DNA of 36,275 bases from Lentibacillus kapialis (GTDB taxonomy: Bacteria > Bacillota > Bacilli > Bacillales > Amphibacillaceae). Position 1 is the first letter of the stretch. Each line of letters begins with the position of its first letter. The notes below the pieces were generated by a model. The model saw only the letters and a program-made list of their open reading frames with translations, was not told the DNA's origin and did not search any database. The translations under genes were made by a program, and so were the position numbers. This document shows, one piece after another, positions 25,947 to 34,385 of this stretch. Location: positions 1 through 36,275 of the forward strand of contig NZ_BMNQ01000035.1 in NCBI RefSeq assembly GCF_014646635.1, given 5' to 3'.

Positions 25947-27953
25947 TTGAAAAAATTTACAATAGTTGTCTTATCATTTTTCGTTATCTCCTCAACACTT
26001 ATAAGTCCAGCTTTTGCTGAGGGGGGGGAATTATCAAATGATGAATTAGCCAGCTCAGTATTACCAATTGTCCAATCATATGAAACCGATTCAAATTATT
26101 CAACATGGAAAATGGATGAATCAACTAGATTTGTAATTCCTGATACGGATGAATATTTAGAGAATGAACGACTTAAAGAGGTTGTTGAATTGGTTTCAGC
26201 CGAGTTTTTGAAAAAGGAAATTCCTGCAAATACGGAAATTGAAAAAGTGTATGCCGATAAATCAGACACTACATCCAATGATATCGTTGTAACGTTGGAC
26301 AAAAATAGTCAAATTACAGAGGAAAGCAATAGTGATGAAGCTTATAAAATAGACATTGGTGATGATGGCGTCAAAATAGTAGCTGCTTCAGAAAATGCAG
26401 CCATGTATGCATTGCGGACCATCCAGCATTTCATGATAAACAATGACAATACTTTGCCCTATGGAACAATAGTTGATTATCCTGATGTGAAGGGACGCAG
26501 GGTCCATTTGGATATGGCCAGAAAATACATTACAAAAGATTGGATTATTCAGCATATACGGGAAATGTCGTATTTCAAAATGAATGCGATACAATTGCAC
26601 TTTTCGGAAGATAAAGGCTTTAGAATTGAAAGTGAAACAGATCCGGAGATTGTCTCAGATGATGGCTATTTAACAAAAGAGGAAGTAAGGGAGATTATCG
26701 CTGAAGCAGAGAAATACGGGGTTAAAGTCATTCCTTCTTTGGACACACCTGGCCACGTCAAACATATTTTAAAAACCCATCCGGAATATGGACAGGTTGA
26801 TAAAAATGGCAATCACAGCGAAGTGGCTCTGGACGTGACAAATCCGGAAGCTGTGGAATATGTCAAAAGTCTGTACACCGAATACATGGAATTATTCGAG
26901 GGAAGCACCGATTTCCACATAGGTGGAGATGAGTACATGCAATTTGACAGAGACCCATTTATGTCAGACTATAAGCCGGTTTTAAATGAATATGCGAAAG
27001 AAACATTGGGTGAAGACTATATATGGAAAGACGTCTTGGCCGATTATATTAATGAGATAGCATCCCATGTATATGAAAATGGCTTTAAACCAAGAATTTT
27101 CAACGACGGTATTTACTACGGAGAGAATAATAAAAATCCTTGGGAGCCAAAGGAACCAAAGCAAAAAGTTGAAATGCATGATGCCATTGGAATCGACTTC
27201 TGGGCACAAATGAGCTGGAACAAAAGCGTTGCCAAACTTGATGCATTTGTAGAAAGAGGTCATGAAGATATTTATAACATGAATGCAAGCTATTTCTATT
27301 ATGTATTAAGAAATGAAAAACCTGATGACGGACGCAAACAACATTCATTTGACTATTTAAACCAGGACAAACGAATTTATGAAGATTGGACACCCGGCAA
27401 ATTCCAGGGTGATGGGAATCGGGTCGATGATGATTCAGACTTTATTAAAGGTGCAGCCTTGGCTATATGGAACGATAATCCGGATTTGGTCGGAGAAGAT
27501 GTAATCACCAAAGATATTGCCAAAGAGCTGCGTGCACTCGCTTCGAAATCATGGAACACGTCAAGTAATGATGTTGCTGGTATTGAGGCTTTCAGGGATA
27601 ACTATGAAAAAATTGGTAATGTCGCAGGATTTGCTAAAGGTAGTGAATTACCTGATGTTCAACCGGTAAAACCAATAGAATCAGATGAAGCAGAAAGTGT
27701 TGCTGATTTAAATGCACTTGTGGAACAACTGTCAGATGAGGGGGATATTGATCCTAAAGCTGATCACCTACTTACAGTTCATCTGAAAGCAGTGAGCCAT
27801 TTCGAGGATAAACAATTCGGAGATAAAGTCGTCAAACATTTGAAAAGCTATAAGCTATTGCTCGGTCATATGCAGGAAAAGGCATTAATTTCTGAAAGAG
27901 CGTACAACACTTTAATTGCGAATACTGATGCTTTAATAGAAGAGTGGGAATAG
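25947..27953 (+). CDS. Secreted GH20 beta-N-acetylhexosaminidase
   Basis: A 668-residue exported enzyme. A signal peptide ends AFA before E25. Residues 30-170 are the GH20 N-terminal domain, 175-560 the catalytic barrel, with the signature GRRVHLDMARKYI at 183-195 and the catalytic pair D328-E329 in FHIGGDEY. It removes terminal GlcNAc or GalNAc from chitin fragments or glycans. The C-terminal module (587-668: HLKAVSHFE, KHLKSYKLLL, LISERAYNTL, LIEEWE) recurs in the GH84 and GH18 proteins of this locus and resembles the helical FIMAH-type domain of secreted Bacillus proteins. AAGGAGG precedes the ATG. It converges on the GH18 gene and is flanked by hairpins on both sides. The mature protein is acidic, fitting a saline habitat. 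Confidence 0.92.
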   Translation: MKKFTIVVLSFFVISSTLISPAFAEGGELSNDELASSVLPIVQSYETDSNYSTWKMDESTRFVIPDTDEYLENERLKEVVELVSAEFLKKEIPANTEIEKVYADKSDTTSNDIVVTLDKNSQITEESNSDEAYKIDIGDDGVKIVAASENAAMYALRTIQHFMINNDNTLPYGTIVDYPDVKGRRVHLDMARKYITKDWIIQHIREMSYFKMNAIQLHFSEDKGFRIESETDPEIVSDDGYLTKEEVREIIAEAEKYGVKVIPSLDTPGHVKHILKTHPEYGQVDKNGNHSEVALDVTNPEAVEYVKSLYTEYMELFEGSTDFHIGGDEYMQFDRDPFMSDYKPVLNEYAKETLGEDYIWKDVLADYINEIASHVYENGFKPRIFNDGIYYGENNKNPWEPKEPKQKVEMHDAIGIDFWAQMSWNKSVAKLDAFVERGHEDIYNMNASYFYYVLRNEKPDDGRKQHSFDYLNQDKRIYEDWTPGKFQGDGNRVDDDSDFIKGAALAIWNDNPDLVGEDVITKDIAKELRALASKSWNTSSNDVAGIEAFRDNYEKIGNVAGFAKGSELPDVQPVKPIESDEAESVADLNALVEQLSDEGDIDPKADHLLTVHLKAVSHFEDKQFGDKVVKHLKSYKLLLGHMQEKALISERAYNTLIANTDALIEEWE

Positions 27954-28001
27954 TTTTTGGGTGCCTGTCATTTCTCGGGTTTTGTCAAATATATTTCAAG
28001 A

Positions 28002-28035
28002 GCTAGCATTCCGAATTGGAATGTTAGCCTTTTTT
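28002..28035 (+). terminator. Terminator of the GH20 gene
   Basis: GCTAGCATTCC (28002-28012) pairs with GGAATGTTAGC (28018-28028) across a 5-nt loop, followed by CTTTTTT. It is about 50 nt after the stop codon. Confidence 0.85.
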
Positions 28036-28250
28036 GCGAGTGGCAGCACATACGCTACAGAGTGCAAGTTCCGAATGCGCCGTACAGCCGGTAAGCATTA
28101 GCCGACAGACAGTGCGTTTGATCAGCGAGGTAGCGTGCGGACGGTTTGAAAGCAAACCTCTGAACAGATCTGACCCCCATGTTGGCATGGGAGCCGGATG
28201 ACTGTGCAAGAGAACAGGTTAGCTCCCCAACAAATATTGTAGATCTTAAG
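28036..28250. ncRNA. GC-richer structured segment, possible RNA or transposon-end remnant
   Basis: About 215 nt without a convincing frame, clearly richer in G+C than its surroundings. It can form GGTTTG/CAAACC, CCCATG/CATGGG and GGGAGC/GCTCCC hairpins in series (28140-28230). The style resembles structured RNA ends of IS605/TnpB-type or intron elements, but I cannot match it to a known family. It lies between two convergent terminators. Confidence 0.3.
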
Positions 28251-28268
28251 AATTAGAAATCGAAAAAT

Positions 28269-28309
28269 AAAGGGCGATACATAAAATGTGTTCTTATGTA
28301 TTGCCCTTT
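28269..28309 (-). terminator. Terminator of the GH18 gene, near-bidirectional
   Basis: AAAGGGCGATACATAA (28269-28284) pairs with TTATGTATTGCCCTTT (28294-28309) with one mismatch. On the minus strand it is followed by ATTTTTCG. It serves the chitinase gene and can also stop plus-strand transcription. Confidence 0.8.
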
Positions 28310-28371
28310 TAAAATTGGTTGACAAAACTATATAAAAAATAAATTTTTATTAACATCTACCCTTATATAAT

Positions 28372-29868
28372 TTAATGATTTGTTTTTAATACCGGGTTTG
28401 ATAAAGCATTAAGCAGACTGTTTTGATTGTCGTCTAATCCAAGATGCCAAATCATACCACCTCTGAGGTTGTGCTTGTTAATAAACTGCGCTTTTTTATT
28501 TATTGACTTTGGATTATCATATGCCAAAAACATATTAGTCTTCGAGTTAAATAACCAAGGTACTTTAGCTGTTGAATGCCAATGCTTCTTCCAATCAGGG
28601 TCTGTCAGGTAATCTTTTTTTATTTCACTCCATTGTGGAGAAGGTCCAGTAGATTCATATTCCTGATACAACCCCTGGTTTTCTTCGTTTGATACCTTGA
28701 AACTTCTTCCATAAAATGCTGTTCCAAGGACAAGCTGGTTGCTTGGTACACCTTGCATCTGATAATATTCGACAGCACCGTTTACATTATTCCATTTCTT
28801 TATTTCATTCGGGGTTGGATCTGAATTAACAGGCTGCATTGGTGTATTAAAATTTGCGACCGGACTGAAGCCATTTCCTATATCATACGCCATTAAGTAA
28901 ATCCAATCGAGATATTTGGACAGTTCTTCAAAATCATAACTATCTGCAGGGTCATAAGGACCTTCGCTTTGATACCGTCCCGCTGGAGTAGCTGCTGTTA
29001 GCAAATACTCACGATTATTTTTCTTTTCCAATTGATCAAGCTGATCGCGAAATTCCTTTACTAATAAAGTTAGATTTTCTTTATCCTTTGGATCATAATG
29101 TAATTCATCTACTCCGCCTTCTACAGGGAATTCCCAATCTATGTCAATTCCATCAAAATTGTACTTTTTAATAAATTTATCAATAGTGGCTTGAGCAAAC
29201 TTTTCTCTTGATTTTTTGGTGGAAGCTACATCTGAAAAATATTTTGAGTTTGGTCCCCAACCACCAATTGAAATAGATGATTTTATATGTGGATTCTCTT
29301 CCTTATACTTATTCAATTCATTGAAATCATTTTCCGCTTCCTCGTATGAAGTATCGGGATGAACATTTCCTTCCTCATCGATGTATGCAAATGCATAGTT
29401 AATATGCGTTAGTTTATTAGCAGGAAAATTTTCTAACTTTTTGTCTCCGTTCCAATATCCCATTACTATTGGATCCTTTTCGTTCTGTTTGGTTTGAATC
29501 AAATGCTCAGTATTCGATTCTAGTACATGGTAAGCTTTTTCGGAAATGAGATCATTTTCATATTGATAATTAATTAACTTTTTCAGGTTTTTTAAATGCT
29601 TGATAGACTTTTCTTTCTTTCCTTCCCTTTCAAAATGCGCTAATGCCTCCAAATGAATTTGAAGATTGTGAGTTACCTCTTCAAACATAATATCATCATC
29701 TTTTTTATAATGAGTCACCAGTGTTTTCATATCCTGAATAGCTTCGATCTGGCTTGTACTGCTTTCAGCAGAAATTTTTTCTGATTCACTGAGAAAAACA
29801 ACACACATGGTTAAGAAAAACGCAAAAACAAGCGCACTTCGTAGATTAACAACAGAATTATATTTCAT
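28372..29868 (-). CDS. Secreted GH18 chitinase
   Basis: A 498-residue exported glycosidase. A signal peptide covers about 1-34 (cleavage after ISA). Residues 41-128 form a helical module related to the C-terminal modules of the GH20 and GH84 proteins, here placed N-terminally. The GH18 barrel spans about 133-490: MGYWNGD at its first strand, SIGGWG (199-204) and the catalytic DGIDIDWE (239-246) with E246 as acid; DWIYLMAYD and GGMIWHLGLD complete the barrel. It should cut chitin or related GlcNAc polymers. AAGGAGG stands 13 nt before the ATG, a loose spacing. It follows the tasA terminator on the same strand, so it may have its own promoter or depend on readthrough. Confidence 0.9.
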   Translation of the reverse strand: MKYNSVVNLRSALVFAFFLTMCVVFLSESEKISAESSTSQIEAIQDMKTLVTHYKKDDDIMFEEVTHNLQIHLEALAHFEREGKKEKSIKHLKNLKKLINYQYENDLISEKAYHVLESNTEHLIQTKQNEKDPIVMGYWNGDKKLENFPANKLTHINYAFAYIDEEGNVHPDTSYEEAENDFNELNKYKEENPHIKSSISIGGWGPNSKYFSDVASTKKSREKFAQATIDKFIKKYNFDGIDIDWEFPVEGGVDELHYDPKDKENLTLLVKEFRDQLDQLEKKNNREYLLTAATPAGRYQSEGPYDPADSYDFEELSKYLDWIYLMAYDIGNGFSPVANFNTPMQPVNSDPTPNEIKKWNNVNGAVEYYQMQGVPSNQLVLGTAFYGRSFKVSNEENQGLYQEYESTGPSPQWSEIKKDYLTDPDWKKHWHSTAKVPWLFNSKTNMFLAYDNPKSINKKAQFINKHNLRGGMIWHLGLDDNQNSLLNALSNPVLKTNH

Positions 29869-29937
29869 TTTATATCATTTTCCTCCTTGAGACTTTCTCC
29901 ATAGTTGTGTAAAGCAAATAAATTATCACATCAACTG

Positions 29938-29981
29938 AAAAACACCCGGGAAACGACTTTTGTTATACTTATCCCGGGTGT
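29938..29981 (-). terminator. Strong terminator between tasA and the GH18 gene
   Basis: On the minus strand ACACCCGGGA pairs with TCCCGGGTGT and is followed by TTTT. It directly follows the tasA stop and should separate the fibre operon from the chitinase gene, wholly or partly. Confidence 0.85.
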
Positions 29982-29993
29982 TTTGATTAGATG

Positions 29994-30581
29994 TTATTTT
30001 TCTTCGCCGTCCCCTTGTTGTGCATTAAATGTCCATTCCAGATTCAATTCATCCCCTTGGAATTGATTTTGATTTTCACCATTATCAACAAACTTGAATT
30101 TGACAACTAAGTCATCTTGACTCTCTGGTTCAAGTCCTCCATCACCTAAAAATTCTTGAAATACCTCTTCATTAACTGCCTCCGGCTTCATATCTTTTAA
30201 CTCAGAAAGAGTTGTTTCATAGATGACCTCGTCCATTTTATCGGCATTATATAAAAATTCTACCTGGATATGGTCACCGAAGTCTTCCGTATTGTCTCCT
30301 TCTCCATCTGTTACACTATAATCAGTTTCGAGTAATACGTTCTTAATATCCAGTGACCCCGTGTTCTTCAATTCGAAATCACGGGTAACTGAGTCACCCG
30401 GCTTGAGCTCTTTCACATCGACTATCGTCGTTGGGTCTACAGATAGATCTAATGTTCCCGTTGCAAACGTGTTATTCGTTGTTTCGCTAGAACTGAAATA
30501 AGCGTATGTTCCTCCCCCGATCAATGACATACCTAGTACCGCCGACATAACTCCCATTCCCAATTGTTTTTTTAATCCCAC
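29994..30581 (-). CDS. tasA: TasA/CalY-type fibre protein (camelysin family)
   Basis: A 195-residue secreted protein of the TasA/camelysin family, near the length of Bacillus cereus CalY. The N-terminus has a SipW-type signal with helix GVMSAVLGMSLIGGG and the cleavage-region motif TYAYFSSSETTN (25-36). The mature part begins with a jelly-roll-like pattern (FATGTLDLSVDPT, LKPGDSVTRDFELKNTGSLDIKNVLL), and the C-terminus returns to beta strands (LNLEWTFNAQ). In B. subtilis TasA is the main protein fibre of the biofilm matrix. It starts with GTG after AAGGGAG and lies 70 nt after sipW. The mature protein is very acidic. Confidence 0.9.
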   Translation of the reverse strand: MGLKKQLGMGVMSAVLGMSLIGGGTYAYFSSSETTNNTFATGTLDLSVDPTTIVDVKELKPGDSVTRDFELKNTGSLDIKNVLLETDYSVTDGEGDNTEDFGDHIQVEFLYNADKMDEVIYETTLSELKDMKPEAVNEEVFQEFLGDGGLEPESQDDLVVKFKFVDNGENQNQFQGDELNLEWTFNAQQGDGEEK

Positions 30582-30651
30582 GCTAGATTTCTCCCTTCTT
30601 TTTTATTTATTTTAGAATGCTTAATAAGATTATAGATATATCTTTATAATC

Positions 30652-31218
30652 TTATTTGGTGTTAGACCCAACTTCCTTTTTCGGAGGGTCAATGGCACGT
30701 AATGCTCGTCCAATTTGGAAAATCGAATAGATGACAAGGTATATTCCCGGTAATATTAGCAGTAATGCTGCAACCTCGTTGGAATTGACAAAATTCATGA
30801 CATACCCAAGATACGGAATTGTAAACCCGCTATACAAGCCGATAATATTTTCCTGTAATACCGGGTCTAGGTCTGCTGCATCATTTGCATCTCCTTTTGT
30901 AATATAGGATTGTCCGTTATCCCGTACCTGGTCGATTCGATGTGTTACGGTCTTATCGTTTTCTGTTTTAAAGGTAATCACATCATCTTTTGAAAAATGA
31001 TAATCATCCTTTGTCTCCTTCACCGCAATAATCGATCCTGTTTTAATATCTGGTTCCATAGACCCGGATAAAACCGATTTGAATTGATAGCCAAATAGAC
31101 TTGGTTCTCCCCCGGAAGCCCGCATTGTTATGACTGTGAATAACATCGTAAGTAGAACGGCGAACACGAGAATGGTAACGATATGGTTTATTGCTTTTAT
31201 GATTTTCCTTGTCTTCAT
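30652..31218 (-). CDS. sipW: Type I signal peptidase, ER type (SipW)
   Basis: A 188-residue membrane peptidase with two helices (about 13-32 and 148-168) flanking an outer catalytic domain. Catalytic residues are S53 in SGSMEP, H93 in VTHRI and D110/D113 in KGDAND; His in place of the bacterial lysine marks the ER/archaeal type to which SipW belongs. Its known clients in Bacillus are TasA and TapA, and both neighbours here carry the matching AYF[ST]S signal. GGAG lies upstream of the ATG, and the gene is 45 nt after the tapA-like gene, in one operon. Confidence 0.93.
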   Translation of the reverse strand: MKTRKIIKAINHIVTILVFAVLLTMLFTVITMRASGGEPSLFGYQFKSVLSGSMEPDIKTGSIIAVKETKDDYHFSKDDVITFKTENDKTVTHRIDQVRDNGQSYITKGDANDAADLDPVLQENIIGLYSGFTIPYLGYVMNFVNSNEVAALLLILPGIYLVIYSIFQIGRALRAIDPPKKEVGSNTK

Positions 31219-31263
31219 AAACGGTCACTCCATTCGATTAACTCTAACAAGTCAGGCCGAATT

Positions 31264-31728
31264 CTACTTCTTATACGGCTCTTTTTCATTTAGACTCTCG
31301 TCTCCCGTTTTATCATTTTGTTTATTTACATCCGGGTCACTGGATGAATGCTTCTCTTCTGTATCAGTGGAGGAGTCCGTTTGATCCGATCTTTCTTCAT
31401 CCGATACTGTGTCTTGTTCTGTTTTCTTATCCGATGAACGACTTTTATCCGTCTGCTGCTCATCATCTTGTTTTTCCTGGTTCTGCTCTACTTCCTCTGT
31501 TTTTTGATTTTTATGGTTCTGGTCCTTAGATTTTTTCACGTGCTCTTCTCCTGTAAAAGTACGGTTTATTGTCATCTGTCCCCGAACCGTTGTCGCACTC
31601 GTGAAATACGCAGTTGTTGAAGTTGTCATTACGACGGACGTAAAAAATAATAAATAAACCGCTACAAGCAGGATCAGAGTCTTTTTCTTCACTCGCATAT
31701 ATTTGATGATTGGGATAAAACGTCGCAT
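31264..31728 (-). CDS. TapA-like SipW-dependent secreted protein with acidic tail
   Basis: A 154-residue protein. The N-terminus has a basic region, one membrane helix (about 17-36) and the SipW-type motif TTAYFTSATTVRG at 38-50. The rest (60-154) is a low-complexity, charged and disordered tail rich in Asp, Glu, Lys, Gln and Ser. B. subtilis TapA, which nucleates and anchors TasA fibres, has the same position and a similar charged tail, but its central folded domain is absent here. The ATG at 31728 has AAGGGG 7 nt upstream and lies 19 nt after the GH84 stop, so GH84, this gene, sipW and tasA form one operon. The TapA-like role is inferred from place and signal. Confidence 0.75.
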   Translation of the reverse strand: MRRFIPIIKYMRVKKKTLILLVAVYLLFFTSVVMTTSTTAYFTSATTVRGQMTINRTFTGEEHVKKSKDQNHKNQKTEEVEQNQEKQDDEQQTDKSRSSDKKTEQDTVSDEERSDQTDSSTDTEEKHSSSDPDVNKQNDKTGDESLNEKEPYKK

Positions 31729-31747
31729 GATACTACCCCTTTTATGC

Positions 31748-33964
31748 TTACGTCTTTCGCCATTCTGCAATTAAAATATCAGCATGTTTAATCAAATTTT
31801 CCGCTGCTTTTTTATCTATTTGTTCATCATTTTGATATTCTTCAACTAATTGTTTCAAGTTCTTCATGTGTTTCTTCGCTTTGTCGTAAGATTCCACTTC
31901 AACAAAATGATTAACTGATGTTAGGTGTGTCTGTAACAAACGTACATCTTCGTCATTTTTAATTTTACCTTCATCTGCATATTGATTTACGAATGCTTTC
32001 ATAACATCAACATCTAACAATTCTTTAGCGTTTTCCGTTACTTTCTCCTCCAAATGATCAGTAAACGGTTGTAGTCTTTTTCCAGCAGGTTTGGCTTTTA
32101 CGTCATCCTCTCCCTCTAGCATCGGACGATCATAATCCAAACTTTGTTCACGTAAAGACCTACCTGATACATAATGTTTTTTAGCGCTTACCAAGTTGTC
32201 ACTGTCTATTGCTTGTTGAGCTTTCACATATTCAATGTCAGCAAGAACCATATCACGAAGGGCATAGACAAATGGCTTCAATTCTTCTTTTAAATCATCG
32301 TTCTTAGTTTCTGTCAAAAATTCATTCCCAGCTTCGGCAATGCTCCGCAATTCATCTATAAGCTCAGGAGCGACATCTCCAAGATCTTCACCGCTATCAA
32401 GACGGGATTTTGTCTCATTAAGCAAATCCTTAATACCTTCGCTCTCATCAGCTGGCCATCCATCTTTAGGGTCAGCATAGGCCATATGCTTAGCCAAGGT
32501 ATGAAAAGCCTCGGTTGCATCCGGTTCTACGTATTTCATGCTGTCTTCCCAGCTCTTCTGGGCATTAAAATCCTCTGTATTCCATGCATAGTCGGCGATT
32601 GCAAAAATAGCAACTTTAGAAGCTTCTGCTTCCTGCATAGGATTTGTGACAACTCCGGATAAATTTCTAACGCCGGGGTTAAGGATGCTTGCTTTCCCGA
32701 GAAACACCCGGGACATATCCACATCATTCACCGGCCAATTCAGCCAAAAGAGTGGATCACGACGTTCAACACCATTATTGTCAAGAGTTTTGAAATCGTC
32801 GATTGTATCCTGTTCAACTGGTGCAACAGTAGTTGAACCTGTCCAGAGAATTTGAATGTTATCGTCAAAGTTTTTCTCAAGTTTGTTCAATTCTTTTCCG
32901 CCATCCCATGCCCAGGATGAATTATAGGCTGCAGGGGTATAGATTGTATCCCTGACATCGCCCTTTTCGTCAGCCCATTCGGAAATAGCATCCATCAATT
33001 CAACAACATAATCGAGTGGAAGGGAGCCAACATCATCACCAAGAACTCCAAATTGTCTAACGCCTGCGTCATATAGCTGATCAAACTTATTGAGTAATTT
33101 TTCTTTATTTTCATCAAGCAATTTCATGGCAGCCTCATCGCCTTCCTCTTGAGCAATTTCAGCAACTTTTCCAAGAGGTGAAATTGACCAGACGAAGTTT
33201 ACTTTATTTTCCCGTCCAACCTCTGCCAAATCACTTACTCCTTCTAATTTATCTTCAGGATAGAGTTTATCCCATTTTTTTCTATGGTAAGGATCGTCTT
33301 TTGGTGCGAAGATATAGGTATTTGCTTTAAACTGTCCGCCGAATTCCATCAATGACTTACGATCTTCATTACTCCATGGAATCCCGTAAAATCCTTCAAT
33401 GAATCCCCGAAATTCTGTGTTGGCATAATCCTTAATTTCAAGATTTTGGATTATATTATCCTGACTTTGGTCCAGAATTGTTTCGAGCGAGGATAACCCG
33501 TGAAAAGCTGCATCCGTATCTTTCCCAATCACAGTTATAGTATCGTCACGGATTGCTAATTGATAAGCATCAATTTTATCAAAGTTCATATTACTGCTGT
33601 TAAGCTTTTTCTTTGCGTTTTGTTCTGCCGGACCACCTGACCCATCGGTGCCGACAAAGATATTGATTTTATCATCTGATGGTCTGTTAGCGATTTCAGG
33701 TTTCGGCAAGTTATTGTCTTCAAAAATAGTAGATAACTTTTCCTTTGTCACATCGTCGATCGTATCATCATAAACAACTTGAACATCTTTTTCCAACGAT
33801 AGTTCGCCTTCGTCATACTCTACGCTGTGGGGCTTTGGATAAAACTCATATTTTTTTTCGGAATTTGTGCCTTCGGCGCTAACGGTTGATGTAAACATAC
33901 CTACTACGAGGCTAACTAACAAGATCGCTATAATAGGTGAATAGGGTGACAATCGTTTCTTCAT
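31748..33964 (-). CDS. Secreted GH84 beta-N-acetylglucosaminidase
   Basis: A 738-residue exported enzyme with a signal peptide ending VSA before E31. Residues 37-180 are the hexosaminidase N-terminal domain, and 186-470 the GH84 barrel with the signatures RGFIEGFYGIPWS and APKDDPYHRKKW. The catalytic aspartate pair is D310-D311 in GVLGDDVG, as in clostridial NagJ-type hyaluronidase/O-GlcNAcases. A helical region follows, then a C-terminal module (651-738) related to those of GH20 and GH18. It acts on terminal beta-GlcNAc. It heads the operon with the tapA-like gene, sipW and tasA, an unusual leading gene for such a locus. It is not visibly truncated. Confidence 0.92.
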   Translation of the reverse strand: MKKRLSPYSPIIAILLVSLVVGMFTSTVSAEGTNSEKKYEFYPKPHSVEYDEGELSLEKDVQVVYDDTIDDVTKEKLSTIFEDNNLPKPEIANRPSDDKINIFVGTDGSGGPAEQNAKKKLNSSNMNFDKIDAYQLAIRDDTITVIGKDTDAAFHGLSSLETILDQSQDNIIQNLEIKDYANTEFRGFIEGFYGIPWSNEDRKSLMEFGGQFKANTYIFAPKDDPYHRKKWDKLYPEDKLEGVSDLAEVGRENKVNFVWSISPLGKVAEIAQEEGDEAAMKLLDENKEKLLNKFDQLYDAGVRQFGVLGDDVGSLPLDYVVELMDAISEWADEKGDVRDTIYTPAAYNSSWAWDGGKELNKLEKNFDDNIQILWTGSTTVAPVEQDTIDDFKTLDNNGVERRDPLFWLNWPVNDVDMSRVFLGKASILNPGVRNLSGVVTNPMQEAEASKVAIFAIADYAWNTEDFNAQKSWEDSMKYVEPDATEAFHTLAKHMAYADPKDGWPADESEGIKDLLNETKSRLDSGEDLGDVAPELIDELRSIAEAGNEFLTETKNDDLKEELKPFVYALRDMVLADIEYVKAQQAIDSDNLVSAKKHYVSGRSLREQSLDYDRPMLEGEDDVKAKPAGKRLQPFTDHLEEKVTENAKELLDVDVMKAFVNQYADEGKIKNDEDVRLLQTHLTSVNHFVEVESYDKAKKHMKNLKQLVEEYQNDEQIDKKAAENLIKHADILIAEWRKT

Positions 33965-34201
33965 CTGCTTCGTCCCTTCCTTTCCTATATTTTTAAAAAA
34001 GCTTTAAATAACCGAAAAATTAGCTTGAACTGTTTTATATGCACCTCCTTGTAGGCTGATTTGTTGGAATATTGGTCAGGTAGTATTTATCTGATAGAAT
34101 ATCAATCTATCGTTAAATTACTGGAACAGTTTTAACACTCCCATTTCTCCTAATCCTTTTTGGCTTTCATATCCCAAGTAGGCCTTTAAACATGACTAAA
34201 T
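33965..34201. other. Leader region of the GH84-tasA operon
   Basis: An AT-rich upstream region on the minus strand. It carries a perfect AAGGAGG at 34050-34044 about 80 nt before the GH84 start, followed only by an overlapping GTG that would open a 19-codon frame ending at 33985. A promoter must lie here, but no box pair is convincing. No SinR-like site was recognised. Confidence 0.4.
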
Positions 34202-34266
34202 AAAAAAAGGCATAGTGATAACTATGGACACAACTAACTTTATCCATTCATTTTATCACCATGCCT
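34202..34266 (-). terminator. Terminator downstream of the IS transposase
   Basis: On the minus strand AGGCATGGTGATAA (34266-34253) pairs with TTATCACTATGCCT (34221-34208), one mismatch, and runs into TTTTTTT. It lies between the insertion sequence and the GH84 promoter and insulates them. Confidence 0.75.
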
Positions 34267-34385
34267 GATCACGTCAGTCACATATGACCAATATTCTCTT
34301 AATTCTTAAAAAGAATTTTATCACACTATTCATTTAAGTCAAGAAAAATAAAGTATCATTCAAATTTATGGCCTATATATCCTGG

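Noticed and set aside
31344-31529. Plus-strand frame opposite the TapA-like gene
   Set aside because: It is the complement of a low-complexity acidic coding region, which naturally lacks stops on the other strand.
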